Shown: in pieces, positions 20,246 to 29,001 of the stretch | Numbering within the stretch: position 1 is the stretch's first letter | How the letters are laid out: each line of letters starts with the position of its first letter | Assembly (NCBI RefSeq): GCF_002836415.1 | Contig: NZ_PJBP01000122.1 | Span: forward strand, 1 to 44,944 | Direction: 5' to 3' | Origin: Psychromonas sp. MB-3u-54 | Lineage (GTDB): Bacteria > Pseudomonadota > Gammaproteobacteria > Enterobacterales > Psychromonadaceae | Length of the DNA: 44,944 bases | Position numbers and translations under genes: made by a program | Notes under the pieces: model-generated | Database searches by the model: none | The model's input: the letters and a program-made list of their open reading frames with translations, nothing else | What the model was told of the DNA's origin: nothing

Positions 20246-20492
20246 AGGCTAGAAAGCCCGAAGGCCCGAAGGCTCGAAGGCTCGAAGGCTTGAAGGCTTG
20301 AAGGCTCGAAGGCTTGAAGGCTTGAAGGCTCGAAGCTCGAAGCTGGAAAGCTGGAAACTCGAAGCTCGAAGCTGGAAAGCTGGAAACTCGAAGCTCGAAG
20401 CTGGAAAGCTGGAAAGCTGGAAAGCTGGAAAGCTGGAAAGCTGGAAACTCGAAGCTCGAAGCTCGAAGCTCGAAGCTCGAAGGCTCGACGCT
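20246..20492. repeat. 8-bp tandem satellite, locus 3
   Basis: About 30 units begin directly after the ligA stop codon. They start as GGCCCGAA, GGCTCGAA and GGCTTGAA, then become alternating GCTCGAA and GCTGGAAA, with one pure run of GCTGGAAA near 20398-20446. A few units are 7 bp. Frames across it give Lys/Leu/Glu/Ser-rich peptides on either strand and are artefacts. Confidence 0.95.
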
Positions 20493-20607
20493 CAAAAGCT
20501 CACTTCTTCGTTATCAACTGAGGTGATATAATGGCAGTGTAAGTCACTGTTTATTGTCTTTAAAATTTATAGACTTGTTTTTAGTATTAACCATATTGGG
20601 TAACCTG

Positions 20608-20868
20608 ATGAAAAAAATAAAAAATGAATCTCAATTATTACAACATGCGATTAAGTTAGGGACAACATACGCATTAAAACGGGGTTATGTCGGCATTGAT
20701 GAAACGACCTCCGCTAAGGATAAACAGGAGTGTATTTACCGTTTATTAGTACAAGATAAACTGGTGTCGCCGCTCCCCAAAGATCAAGAAACATCGGCGG
20801 ATATTCGCCATAAATTGGTTATCTGGATCAGTAAACATTTGCCGCCGGATCACTCTTTACTGAAATAA
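20608..20868 (+). CDS. Small conserved protein, DUF5062-like
   Basis: An 86-aa basic, soluble protein of unknown function. It begins KKIKNESQLLQHAIKLG and contains GYVGIDETTSAKDKQECIYR and HKLVIWISKHLPPDHSLLK. From memory this resembles the DUF5062 family of marine gammaproteobacteria; that needs a profile search. The ATG at 20608 fits the family start and has GGTAAC upstream; a longer frame from 20554 adds a hydrophobic stretch that is probably not translated. A strong terminator follows. It lies alone between satellite blocks. Confidence 0.65.
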   Translation: MKKIKNESQLLQHAIKLGTTYALKRGYVGIDETTSAKDKQECIYRLLVQDKLVSPLPKDQETSADIRHKLVIWISKHLPPDHSLLK

Positions 20869-20895
20869 ATAGTGAAAAGTTAGAAAGCCATGCGT

Positions 20896-20930
20896 AAAAA
20901 AGGGAACCTTTGATAAGGTTCCCTTTTTTT
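20896..20930 (+). terminator. Terminator after the DUF5062-like gene
   Basis: AAGGGAACCTT and AAGGTTCCCTT form an 11-bp stem with a 4-base loop (TGAT), followed by T residues and flanked on the other side by A residues, so it could act in both directions. Confidence 0.9.
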
Positions 20931-20949
20931 ATTGCAGTAAGGAATTGTC

Positions 20950-21262
20950 TAATAACGCTAAAGCGTTATCGGTAGGGTGTATTCTATGCGCAGGGAAAAA
21001 CGAGCTTCGAGTTTCGAGTTTCGAGCTTTCGAGCTTTGGAGCTTTGGAGCTTTGAGTTTCGAGTTTCGAGCTTTGGAGCTTTTCGCCACTCTTAGCTCTA
21101 GTCGGTAGGGTGCATTCTATGCACCGCAAGCAGCGGTAATCGGTGCTGAAGCGCACCCTACGGGCCAAAGCGTTATCGGTAGGGTGCATTCTATGCGCAG
21201 GGGGAAACGAGCTTCGAGCTTCTCGCAGCTCGCCACTCTTAGCTCTTAGTCGGTAGGGTGCG
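20950..21262. repeat. Composite repeat, left copy flanking the second SLC13 gene
   Basis: Order: a small hairpin ATAACGC-TAAA-GCGTTAT, a family D unit, CTATGCGCAGGGAAAAACGAG, an 8-bp satellite of CGAGTTT/CGAGCTTT/GGAGCTTT units, TTTTCGCCACTC, a TGCATTCTATGCACCG palindrome, a GCGCACCCTACGGGCCAAAG unit, and then a second shorter round of the same. The right copy lies at 22823-23196 in the same orientation. Confidence 0.9.
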
Positions 21263-21306
21263 CTTTCTATAATCTGTTCAATAACCTATCCAGAATGTTC
21301 ACTTAC

Positions 21307-22671
21307 TTAAAAATTAAGAAAATAGTCCCAATAGGTAGAAGCAACCGCAAAGACTAACAGTATGGATAAAAGGTTTAATAGAAAACCATATCGGATCATG
21401 TTTTTAACTTCAACGGCCGCACAGCTCATTGCTATCGCGTTTGGTGGTGTTGCTATGGGCAGCATAAAAGCATAACTGGCGCAGACGGTGGCGACCATCA
21501 TCAGCAATCTTGTATCCAAACCATTTTGCTGACCAAGGGCATAAATAACCGGCAAAATCATAGAGATAAGCGCCGTATTACTGGTTATTTCCGTTGAGAA
21601 GGTGACCAGGCCGGCGATTAAAAGAATCAATAAAGGGAGTGGTAATTGGCTAAAGTTTTGCAGAAAAGTCGCTAACTGAACCGCCAATCCTGAGCTTGTA
21701 AAAACATGCGCAATAGAAAAACCTGCGCCAAATAAAAATAAGATTTCAAAGGGAATTTTTTTGCTGTCTGACCAATTAAGGATATTGACGGGGGGGACAA
21801 ATAATATTAATCCGGCGGATAATAAAATCCCTTTTTCATTTAGGCCCAGTCCCGCATAGTAGGGCTGTATCGGGGAGTTAATAAACAGTAACAAGATAAG
21901 TGTCACTAATATCCCCGTTACTTTTTTTTGCTCGGTGCTTAGTTTTGGTTGTTGCTGTAATGGTTGTTTAGTTATCCGTTGGTTTTTTGTTCCCCATGAA
22001 AGCATCCATCCAAGAAATAAAAACAGCATTAATGCTAAGGGTAAAACCAGAAAAATCCATTGTATAAACGGGATGCTCGGTAAATTTAACTGATCAAGCA
22101 GACCGTATAAAATCAAATTGGGCGGTGTGCCGATGGGGGTGATAATACCGCCAATACTTGCCCCGTAACAGATGGCCAAGGCGAAGCGCATTTTTAGAGC
22201 ATCATCGTTAGATAAAAATAATGCTAACGGAATTAATAATAAGCAGCTGGTGGTATTCGATAGAAACGCGCTAAGACAGCCTGCGGTTAATGCGAGCGCA
22301 TAAATCATACCCGTTATTGTATTTGGGAAAAACGCCAACATTTTATTGGCAATGATTTTATGCAGCTCGGTTTTTTCCACCGCAATCGCCAGTAAAAAAC
22401 CGCCAATAAAAAGAAAAATAATGGAATTGCTGTAATTACTGGTGACCTCGTCGGTGGGTAACAGATCAAACATAGGAAAAAGAAGGATCGGCAGTAATGA
22501 GACAACGCCCAGCGGCAATCCATTGTTGCTCCACAAAATAACCAGTAAACAGATTAATGCCAGTGTGATTGCCTGCGCAGGAACAAGCCAAATAACGGCG
22601 AGAAAATAAAGTAACAGTGCGCAACCTATTGCAATTAAAATCTTACTGATATTGCTGTCCATATTAGCCAT
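21307..22671 (-). CDS. SLC13/DASS-family transporter, second paralogue
   Basis: Probable Na+-coupled anion (dicarboxylate-type) carrier in the inner membrane. The 454-aa protein has many hydrophobic segments, SNT motifs at 138-140 (FLSNTTSCLLLIP) and 364-366 (ITSNTALISMILPV), and the matching IGTPPN (about 180-185) and IATPPNAIAM loops. Unlike the paralogue at 14268 it keeps Asn in both motifs, and overall the two are distant, so substrates may differ. ATG 22671 is listed; ATG 22662, three codons later, has GGATGG as a better ribosome-binding site and may be the true start. It stands alone between two direct copies of a composite repeat. Confidence 0.85.
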   Translation of the reverse strand: MANMDSNISKILIAIGCALLLYFLAVIWLVPAQAITLALICLLVILWSNNGLPLGVVSLLPILLFPMFDLLPTDEVTSNYSNSIIFLFIGGFLLAIAVEKTELHKIIANKMLAFFPNTITGMIYALALTAGCLSAFLSNTTSCLLLIPLALFLSNDDALKMRFALAICYGASIGGIITPIGTPPNLILYGLLDQLNLPSIPFIQWIFLVLPLALMLFLFLGWMLSWGTKNQRITKQPLQQQPKLSTEQKKVTGILVTLILLLFINSPIQPYYAGLGLNEKGILLSAGLILFVPPVNILNWSDSKKIPFEILFLFGAGFSIAHVFTSSGLAVQLATFLQNFSQLPLPLLILLIAGLVTFSTEITSNTALISMILPVIYALGQQNGLDTRLLMMVATVCASYAFMLPIATPPNAIAMSCAAVEVKNMIRYGFLLNLLSILLVFAVASTYWDYFLNF

Positions 22672-22784
22672 CCAATAGTGAAATATCTGCCTATCATTTT
22701 AGTCTCAATGTTAGATTTAATGGCCGACGATCTTAATAATAAATGGGTTGTTAAATGGCTGGACAAGTTTTTGTAAAATAACTT

Positions 22785-23200
22785 TCGCTGGTGGTTGGTT
22801 TAACTTTCTTTGTTGGCATTATGTTATCGGTAGGGTGGCTTCTATGCGCAGGGAAAAGCGAGCTTTGAGCTTCGAGCCTCGAGCTTTGGAGCTTCGAGCC
22901 TCGAGCTTTGGAGCTTCGAGCTTTCGAGCTTTGGAGCTTTGGAGCTTTGGAGCTTTGGAGCTTTGAGTTTCGAGTTTCGAGCTTTGGAGCTTTTCGCCAC
23001 TCTTCGCTCTTAGTCGGTAGGGTGCATTCTATGCACCGCAAGCAGCGGTAATCGGTGCGCGGAGCGCACCCTACGGGCCAAAGCGTTATCGGTAGGGTGG
23101 CTTCTATGCGCAGGGAAAAGCGAGCCTCGAGCCTCGAGCTTTCGAGCTTCTCGCAGCTCGCAGCTCGCAGCTCGCCACTCGCCACTCTTAGCGCTTATAA
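22785..23200. repeat. Composite repeat, right copy flanking the second SLC13 gene
   Basis: The composite copy (22823-23196) has the same order and orientation as 20950-21262 but more 8-bp satellite units (GGAGCTTT repeated five times in a row, plus CGAGCCT variants) and additional GCAGCTC/GCCACTC 7-bp units at its end. A GGTTTAACTTTCTTTGTTGG segment (family C) precedes it at 22797. Nothing in it looks coding. From 23201 to 23390 there is unique AT-rich sequence leading to the DUF2970 gene. Confidence 0.9.
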
Positions 23201-23401
23201 GTAGACACCCTTTATAAAATTGTTGATCTGAAATAGGTGAAATATAAAATATGGGCTAAAGTGTATTTTATGAAAAATGACGTTTATTCTACTCATGCGC
23301 TTGCAGTCGCTGAGAAATTGTTTGACTCCTCGCCTTATGAATTATCGAGGACTAACCGTGTTAGGATATGTTCTTTTTAGTGATTCCCAAAAGGATAAAT
23401 T

Positions 23402-23614
23402 GTGCAGGATAAAGCTGATAAAAAAAAGTCGCCCTCGATCCTAAAAGTTGTATTCAGTGTCATCGCGGCAGCATTTGGCGTGCAGAGCAGCAAGAACAGT
23501 GAGCGGGACTTTACCACGGGTAACCTGATCGTCTTTATTGCCGTGGGTCTCATCTTCACTATTCTGTTTGTTATAACGCTGATCGGTGTTGTGAACTTGA
23601 TTCTGGGCACCTGA
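23402..23614 (+). CDS. DUF2970-family small membrane protein
   Basis: A 70-aa protein with a basic N-terminus (QDKADKKKSP), a conserved first helix ILKVVFSVIAAAFGVQSSKN, the signature SERDFTTGN and one clear membrane segment (LIVFIAVGLIFTILFVITLI, about residues 43-62). This pattern is that of DUF2970, a family of unknown function in proteobacteria. The start is GTG, with AAAGGA 7 bases upstream. The gene stands alone amid repeats. Confidence 0.82.
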   Translation: MQDKADKKKSPSILKVVFSVIAAAFGVQSSKNSERDFTTGNLIVFIAVGLIFTILFVITLIGVVNLILGT

Positions 23615-23629
23615 CCCCGTGAATTTTTC

Positions 23630-24660
23630 TTTTTACGTGAATCGTTTATTCGTAAGCTTTCGCTTGCGGCTGCTGGTTTAACTTTCATTGTTGGTATTCC
23701 GCCCTTGACGGCGTATAGACGATGAGAAACCGAAATGTCATGCTCGTTTCCATGCTCCACGTGGTAATGTAAATACCGTACTGGTTATTTGTAAGCTTTC
23801 GCTTGTGAGCTTTTGGTTTAACTTTATTTGTTGGTGGTTTCGCCCTGACGGCGAGTAAACGTTGAGAAACCGAAACACAGTTTCGCAGTTCGAATAAGTT
23901 ATGCTTCTAAATGCCGAAAAAAAGTAGGCCGTATACAGGGACGGCAGAGCCTGTCCCGCTCATGATCCTGAACTGCCGTTCAATTCGCCTAGCCATTTTT
24001 TAATCTTGCACTGCCCAATCGCTTTTTAACGCACCAGTCCGGACAGCACATCCATGTGCAGAGCCGAACTTAATGAAATCAACAAGGGCACGCAGAGCTT
24101 AGCCCGCTCATAATCCTGAACTGGCGTTCAATTCGCTCCATGATTTCTGTTGCTAAAGCGTTTGTTCATTGCAAGAAAAATGGAAGGGGAATCTCGTAGC
24201 CGTGTTGGTGTGATTATATGCTCGTTCCCACGCTCTGCTGGTAATGTAAATACCGTACTGGTTATTTGTAAGCCTTTACAGTTCGAGGGAGTGATGCTCT
24301 TCAATAGCAAAAGAAAACAGGACCCGCAGAGCTTCATTAACCTAAACTGACGTAAATGACTTCTGGCGTCCTGCCCTCCGCCTTTCAGGTCGTTGTCGTA
24401 AATTCTAACGTTCAAATTTGTTCCTGAAAAATTTGTCGCTCAATGTTTCCTTTGCTAAAGGAATTGATTGATCAAGAAAAATGGTCGGAAATTGCCTAGC
24501 CGCATTGGTTTAGTGCTTTAGAAACGAAAAGCTTTGGCTGTCCTATCTTTTTATAAGTTCACATCATTAACATGGGTGTCTTGTTAAATTATGAATTGAT
24601 TGAAAAATAAAAATGGTTGTCTCATCTTTATTGTCGTTGCAACCGATCCTATAAAGCCTG
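23630..24660. repeat. Dispersed repeat island (families C and A)
   Basis: No gene seen. Family C (GTTTAACTTTCATTGTTGG...CCGCC-TTGACGGCG...GATGAGAAACCG) occurs near 23674-23735 and again, diverged, near 23814-23875. A TGGTAATGTAAATACCGTACTGGTTATTTGTAAGC segment occurs near 23763 and 24239. A full family A copy lies at about 24345-24552 (GACGTAAATGACTTC through CCTTTCAGGTCGTTGTCGTA to ACGAAAAGCTTTGGCTGTCC). Fragments reading CGTTCAATTCGCC... and GAGCTTAGC... are further pieces. Open frames here are repeat-derived. Confidence 0.8.
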
Positions 24661-24681
24661 AACTCAAGCGTTGGCCATCAA

Positions 24682-26463
24682 TCAGGCTGGTTTGGTTAAA
24701 ATTGGGCTATCGTTGACTTCAGTCTTGAGTAGGCGGGCATAAACGCCATTCATCGCCAGCAAATTCTGGTGATTGCCTTGCTCGACAATCTTGCCATGGC
24801 TGAGCACTAATATTTGATCCGAGTGACGAATAGTACTCAGACGGTGAGCAATCGCAATCACGGTCTTTTCCTCAAATAAGCGGCCGATGGCTTTTTGGAT
24901 CAAATTTTCGGTAATGGAATCCACCGAACTGGTCGCCTCATCCAACATCATCACCTGTCCGCCCTGAGCCACGACCCGAGCAAAGGAGATCAGCTGAGCT
25001 TGGCCTGCCGACAAATTACTGCCGCTTTTTTTCAGCTCAAACTGGTACTGACCCGGCAGCCCCAAAATAAAGTCGTGAGCATAAACGTATTTCGCGGCAT
25101 CAATCACAGCGTTGTCACTGATGTCGCTGGCACCAAGGGAAATATTAAATTGGATATTCTTCTCGAATAAAAACACGTCCTGCTGCATCAGAGAAAACAA
25201 ATGCAGCATTGAGTCTTTAGGAATACTCGACAGTTCAATGCCGTTGAGCAGAATACTGCCTTGATATTCCATGTAGTTTTTACTCATGATGCGAATGATG
25301 GTCGACTTGCCCGAGCCGGTTGTGCCCACTAAGGCCAACTGCTCGCCCTTGTTGAGTTTAAAGGAGATGTCATCCAACACGTAAGGGCCTTTGCCGCCGT
25401 AACGGAAACGTACATTTTTGAATTCCAGAGACTCGAAATTAGCCAGTTTTTCCTGCAGCGTGTTCGCCGGCAAAAGCGTTAATCCTTGTTCTTCGAGGGC
25501 TTCCTCAAAAAGTTCTTCTATGTGCTCAAAGGCCGCAAAAGAACGCTGGATGGCGGCTATCTGCGAGGTGAAATCGCGCAGTGGTACAAACACTTTTTCC
25601 AGGGTATTGATGAAGGCTATCAATACCCCAAGGCTGATAACACCTTCGAGAACCTTACCGGAGCCATACCAAATAATCAGTCCGATGGTGATGCTGGTGA
25701 TGCCGGTTATAATAGAAAACAAGGTAGCATCGTATTTATTGGTTTTTAACTGCGCGCGCAGGAAATCGTCGGTGTAACCCTGATACTTAGATTCTACCTC
25801 TTCTTCAGCACCATACAATTGAACCGTTTTCACCCCCAGCAGACACTCCTGCAGAAAGCCCGTCCCTTTGGCCAAAGACGAACGTGTAATGCTGTACATT
25901 TCGCGCAGGCGATTGCGCACATACTGGGTCAGCAGCAATATCGGCGGAAACACCAGCAACACCAGCAAGGCCAATTGCCAGTTGATGAAAAACATAAAGA
26001 TCAGCACCGCCAAGGTGTTGATTGAGTCTTTCACCAAATTGAGTACACCCAGCACGAAGGATTCTCCGATCGCCTCAAGATCGCTGGTTAAGCGTGACAA
26101 AGTGACACCCGTGGGGGTTTTATCAAAATAGGTTCTGGGCAGTTTCAAAATGCGACCAAATAAGGCCATCCGCATATCGAAAACCGCCTTCTGCCCGGTC
26201 ATGCGCAAGCAGTAGGTGTAGATGCCATCGGCAATGTAATTGACAATCAATACGACCACCATGGCGGCAATCAGGAACATCAGCCCGGCGTATTTGCCCG
26301 GGGTAAGGTGCTCATCAATCACTTGAATAACCAGCCAGGGAAACAATACATTGGCGGCCACGGATAGCGGCATCATCAGCAAACCAATGGTAGTGGTTTT
26401 TTTGTAGCGCGAAGCGTAATGATAGAAATGCTTAAGGTAGTTAAGATCCAAAGATTTAATCAT
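24682..26463 (-). CDS. ABC exporter half-transporter, MdlB-like
   Basis: A 593-aa permease-ATPase fusion: about six membrane helices in residues 1-330, then a nucleotide-binding domain with Walker A GTTGSGKST, Q-loop SLMQQDVFLF, signature LSAGQAQLISFAR, Walker B VMMLDEATSSVD and H-loop IAHRLST. The signature reads LSAGQ rather than LSGGQ, a common asymmetry in heterodimeric exporters. Its start codon overlaps the last 4 bp of the upstream partner, so the two are translationally coupled and should form one heterodimer. Drugs, lipids or peptides are possible substrates. Sample lines look nearer 50% G+C than the surrounding genes, hinting at transfer. Confidence 0.9.
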   Translation of the reverse strand: MIKSLDLNYLKHFYHYASRYKKTTTIGLLMMPLSVAANVLFPWLVIQVIDEHLTPGKYAGLMFLIAAMVVVLIVNYIADGIYTYCLRMTGQKAVFDMRMALFGRILKLPRTYFDKTPTGVTLSRLTSDLEAIGESFVLGVLNLVKDSINTLAVLIFMFFINWQLALLVLLVFPPILLLTQYVRNRLREMYSITRSSLAKGTGFLQECLLGVKTVQLYGAEEEVESKYQGYTDDFLRAQLKTNKYDATLFSIITGITSITIGLIIWYGSGKVLEGVISLGVLIAFINTLEKVFVPLRDFTSQIAAIQRSFAAFEHIEELFEEALEEQGLTLLPANTLQEKLANFESLEFKNVRFRYGGKGPYVLDDISFKLNKGEQLALVGTTGSGKSTIIRIMSKNYMEYQGSILLNGIELSSIPKDSMLHLFSLMQQDVFLFEKNIQFNISLGASDISDNAVIDAAKYVYAHDFILGLPGQYQFELKKSGSNLSAGQAQLISFARVVAQGGQVMMLDEATSSVDSITENLIQKAIGRLFEEKTVIAIAHRLSTIRHSDQILVLSHGKIVEQGNHQNLLAMNGVYARLLKTEVNDSPILTKPA

Positions 26464-28238
26464 GCGCTGGCCTCCGTCTCATGTTGTTGTAATTGCCAGG
26501 TATTTCGGTAATAACTGGACGATTCAAGTAGTTCGGCGTGGGTGCCACGGGCGATGATTTCCCCCTGTTCCAACACCAGAATCTTATCCATGTACTCCAG
26601 CGCGCTGACGCGGTGAGAAACCACCAACAAACTCTGCCCGGCAATGCGATTGAATACCCCTTTTAGAATAGTGCGCTCGGTTTCGTAATCCACGGCCGAT
26701 AACACATTGTCCATAATGATCAGATCGCTGGGTGTCAGCAGGGCTCGGGCGATGCTCAGACGCTGCTTTTGTCCACCCGAGAGCATAATGCCTTTTTCAC
26801 CCACCAGGGTTTGGTCGCCGGCGGCAAAACGTCGTACATCTTCGTTTAACTGGCTGAGTTCGAGCACCTGCTGCACGTCGAGCTGATCAGCGGCTTGGCC
26901 TTGTTGTTTACCGCCAAATTTAACATTCTCAGAAATTGTATCGGAAAACAGAAAAGGCTCCTGGGTAATCGTTCTTACGTAACTGCGCCAATCCTGACGC
27001 GACACTTGAGTAATATCTTTACCACCCCAAAAAACCTGCCCGGCTTGAAGGGATAAGTGATGATTTAAACAATTCACCAGGGTACTTTTACCCGCGCCAA
27101 TGCTACCCAAAACACCGACTTTCTCACCCGGCTCAATGGAAAAATTGAGGCCCTTTAGCACGACCTCCGAGTGTTCATCTGTGGCGCTTGGGTAGTGGTA
27201 ACTGAGGTTTTGCACTAGGAGTGTTGATCCGCGCAGGGCGGATTTTTGATGGTCGTCCATTTTCAACAGATCAGTGCTTGGCACCTCGTTATTGAGAATA
27301 TTCTGCACACTATCAATACTGATCATGCCCATTTGATAAACCGTGACAATTCGGCCGAGGTGCATCAGCGGGATCGCCAAGAGGACGGAGTAGGATAAAA
27401 AGGCCGTAATTTCGCCAATTGACAGTTTTTCCTGCAAAAGATAATAACCGCCAAGCCCTAAAATAAGCACTTTCATGAAATGGTTGGCGTAATCCAGAAT
27501 AGGCATAAAGATGGTTTGGATTTTAGCTATTTTCATGGTGCAATCAAGGAGACGGAGATTGACTTCATTGAGTTCGCTGGTCACCCACTTACCCATCTGC
27601 TGATTTTTAATCAAGTCTATTCCGCCCAGGTAGTTCATTAACTGCTCGGACAAATTCTGTAAACGGGTCAATCGCTCGGCCTGTAAAGCGCGCAATTTTC
27701 TAAAACCCATGCGGAAAATAATCGAGGCAATAATGATCGGAACCACGGAGTACAAGGTTAATTCCGGAGAGATTTTCCACATCCAAATCGGCGTAAGGGA
27801 CAGTGCAAACAAAATATTAAACAGCTGTAAAAAACCAATACCATAAAACAGGCGAATACCGCTAAGGTCATTATTGATAATAGATATCAGTTTGCCCGAT
27901 GCAAATTGGGCGTGAAAGGTTGAAGGTAGACGGTTCAAATGCTGAAAAATATCATTTTTCAGGGTTGCTTCCGTAATTCGGCCCGGGTTTAAGGCATATA
28001 CCCGTGACAGAATACGGATAACCACCATCACCACCGACAACGCAATCACCCACTGCACATTGTCAACCAGCCCCTGTTTCGAGGCAAGTGTTGACTCGTT
28101 GAGTAAATCAACGGCAAGCTTTATATAGCGCGGAATTTCCACCTGCAGGTAATTAACGAGAAAAATACAGACAATTGCAAACACATAAGAAAATTTGTTT
28201 AACAGGAAATAGTGCAGTATAAATTTAGATTTAGTCAT
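26460..28238 (-). CDS. ABC exporter half-transporter, MdlA-like
   Basis: A 592-aa partner of the downstream half-transporter: a six-helix export domain (about residues 1-320) and a nucleotide-binding domain with Walker A GSIGAGKST, Q-loop TITQEPFLFSD, canonical signature LSGGQKQRLSIAR, Walker B LIIMDNVLSAVD and H-loop VVSHRVS. The residue after Walker B is Asn (MDN) where the catalytic Glu normally sits, so this half should carry the degenerate ATP site and the partner (LDEATS) the active one, as in MdlA/SmdA-type pairs. ATG 28238 was chosen: it overlaps the stop of the small upstream gene (ATGACTAA), and longer starts would run back through that gene. Confidence 0.9.
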   Translation of the reverse strand: MTKSKFILHYFLLNKFSYVFAIVCIFLVNYLQVEIPRYIKLAVDLLNESTLASKQGLVDNVQWVIALSVVMVVIRILSRVYALNPGRITEATLKNDIFQHLNRLPSTFHAQFASGKLISIINNDLSGIRLFYGIGFLQLFNILFALSLTPIWMWKISPELTLYSVVPIIIASIIFRMGFRKLRALQAERLTRLQNLSEQLMNYLGGIDLIKNQQMGKWVTSELNEVNLRLLDCTMKIAKIQTIFMPILDYANHFMKVLILGLGGYYLLQEKLSIGEITAFLSYSVLLAIPLMHLGRIVTVYQMGMISIDSVQNILNNEVPSTDLLKMDDHQKSALRGSTLLVQNLSYHYPSATDEHSEVVLKGLNFSIEPGEKVGVLGSIGAGKSTLVNCLNHHLSLQAGQVFWGGKDITQVSRQDWRSYVRTITQEPFLFSDTISENVKFGGKQQGQAADQLDVQQVLELSQLNEDVRRFAAGDQTLVGEKGIMLSGGQKQRLSIARALLTPSDLIIMDNVLSAVDYETERTILKGVFNRIAGQSLLVVSHRVSALEYMDKILVLEQGEIIARGTHAELLESSSYYRNTWQLQQHETEASA

Positions 28239-28443
28239 TGCTCGCGGGACCTTCATTACAAATCGATGGATGCTGCGCAAGGCAGGCGTCAATAATCAGC
28301 TGCCTTGGGTCACCTTGTTCACTCAATTTCTCAAGCAACCATGCAGGCAGGCGAATAGGTTGCGTTTTTACACCGGGCTTGCGGCCGCAACCGCTGCGTT
28401 TCCCGCCGTGATCACAGCAAGCTTGATTGGACTTGTGGGGCAT
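28231..28443 (-). CDS. Small GGKR-motif protein upstream of the ABC exporter
   Basis: A 70-aa basic, cysteine-containing protein: CCDHGGKRSGCGRKPG at about residues 9-24, then KTQPIRLPAWLLEKLSEQGDPRQLIIDACL. The GGKR-x-G-x-GRKPG string resembles the N-terminal motif of small phage or plasmid proteins and contains an AT-hook-like GRKP; the second half resembles short proteins with a conserved PIR-(L/V)P-x-W-L-L segment. Function is unknown; DNA binding is a guess. Its stop overlaps the exporter start by 8 bp (ATGACTAA), so it heads the operon. ATG 28443 was chosen; TTG 28458 is possible. A palindrome lies 38 bp upstream. Confidence 0.6.
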   Translation of the reverse strand: MPHKSNQACCDHGGKRSGCGRKPGVKTQPIRLPAWLLEKLSEQGDPRQLIIDACLAQHPSICNEGPASND

Positions 28444-28460
28444 TTTGACTCGCTTCAATA

Positions 28461-28553
28461 AGGGATATAAGTAGAAAATGTTGATAAGTGTACGCTTATC
28501 AAGTGGTTTTTACTAGGATCAATGGGTAATGAAGGTTCGGCAAGGGGCAGTTG
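28461..28553. repeat. Direct repeat with inner palindrome, copy 1
   Basis: About 90 bp, estimated by eye at roughly 80% identity to 30971-31064 in the same orientation (GATATAAGTAGA, then GTTGATAA, then CTTATCAAGTGGTTTTTACTAG, then AAGGTTC). The core TTGATAAG-TGTACG-CTTATCAA (28481-28502) is a perfect 8-bp-arm inverted repeat. It lies in the promoter region of the small-protein/ABC operon. A family C copy follows at 28553-28610. Confidence 0.8.
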
Positions 28554-28680
28554 GTTTAACTTTCATTGTTGGTATTCCGCCTTTGACGGCGTGTAGATGA
28601 TGAGAAAAGACTGGACAGCCAATTTTTTTAAGAACACTTTGCCCCAGTGTCAGAATGGTTGCAATGATGACTTAATTAAA

Positions 28681-29001
28681 TTAGATGATCACTTTTAGTA
28701 ATCCAAAAATGCTGATGCCTAGGCCAACTACTGCTAATGTATTTTTTATTTTCAAACTCAATACAACAGTTACTAATCCTGCAATTAAAAATGGACTTGT
28801 AATAAAGTCATCATTAGTAGTTTGATGTCCTAGAAACACAATTGGCACCCACATTGCGGTTAAAATAGAAGGTGCGGTATAACTAAGTAACCTTTTAACT
28901 TTTGTACCCAATTCAAAAGGTACGGTTTTAGAGAAAAAAAAGTAACGACATGAGAATGTAATACAAGTCATTCCAACTAAAGCTACCCAGAAATTATTCA
29001 T
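28681..29001 (-). CDS. azlD: AzlD-family branched-chain amino acid export subunit
   Basis: A 106-aa inner-membrane protein with about four hydrophobic segments, beginning MNNFWVALVGMTCITFSCRY; the Arg in the first helix and the SYTAPSILTAMWVP segment are typical of AzlD. It works with AzlC to export branched-chain amino acids or analogues. ATG 29001 was chosen because AAGGAG lies 8 bases upstream inside the end of azlC, and ATGAATAA makes an 8-bp overlap with the azlC stop, a sign of coupled translation. Confidence 0.88.
   Translation of the reverse strand: MNNFWVALVGMTCITFSCRYFFFSKTVPFELGTKVKRLLSYTAPSILTAMWVPIVFLGHQTTNDDFITSPFLIAGLVTVVLSLKIKNTLAVVGLGISIFGLLKVII

Noticed and set aside
22748-23185. 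Two opposing frames of 72 and 144 codons
   Set aside because: Repeat-derived; the same peptides recur at 20929-21189.
23377-23760. 127-codon frame opposite the DUF2970 gene
   Set aside because: It is antisense to a recognised gene with a good ribosome-binding site and continues into a family C repeat.
24128-24415. 95-codon minus-strand frame
   Set aside because: It spans family A and other repeats, has no ribosome-binding site and no recognisable domain.
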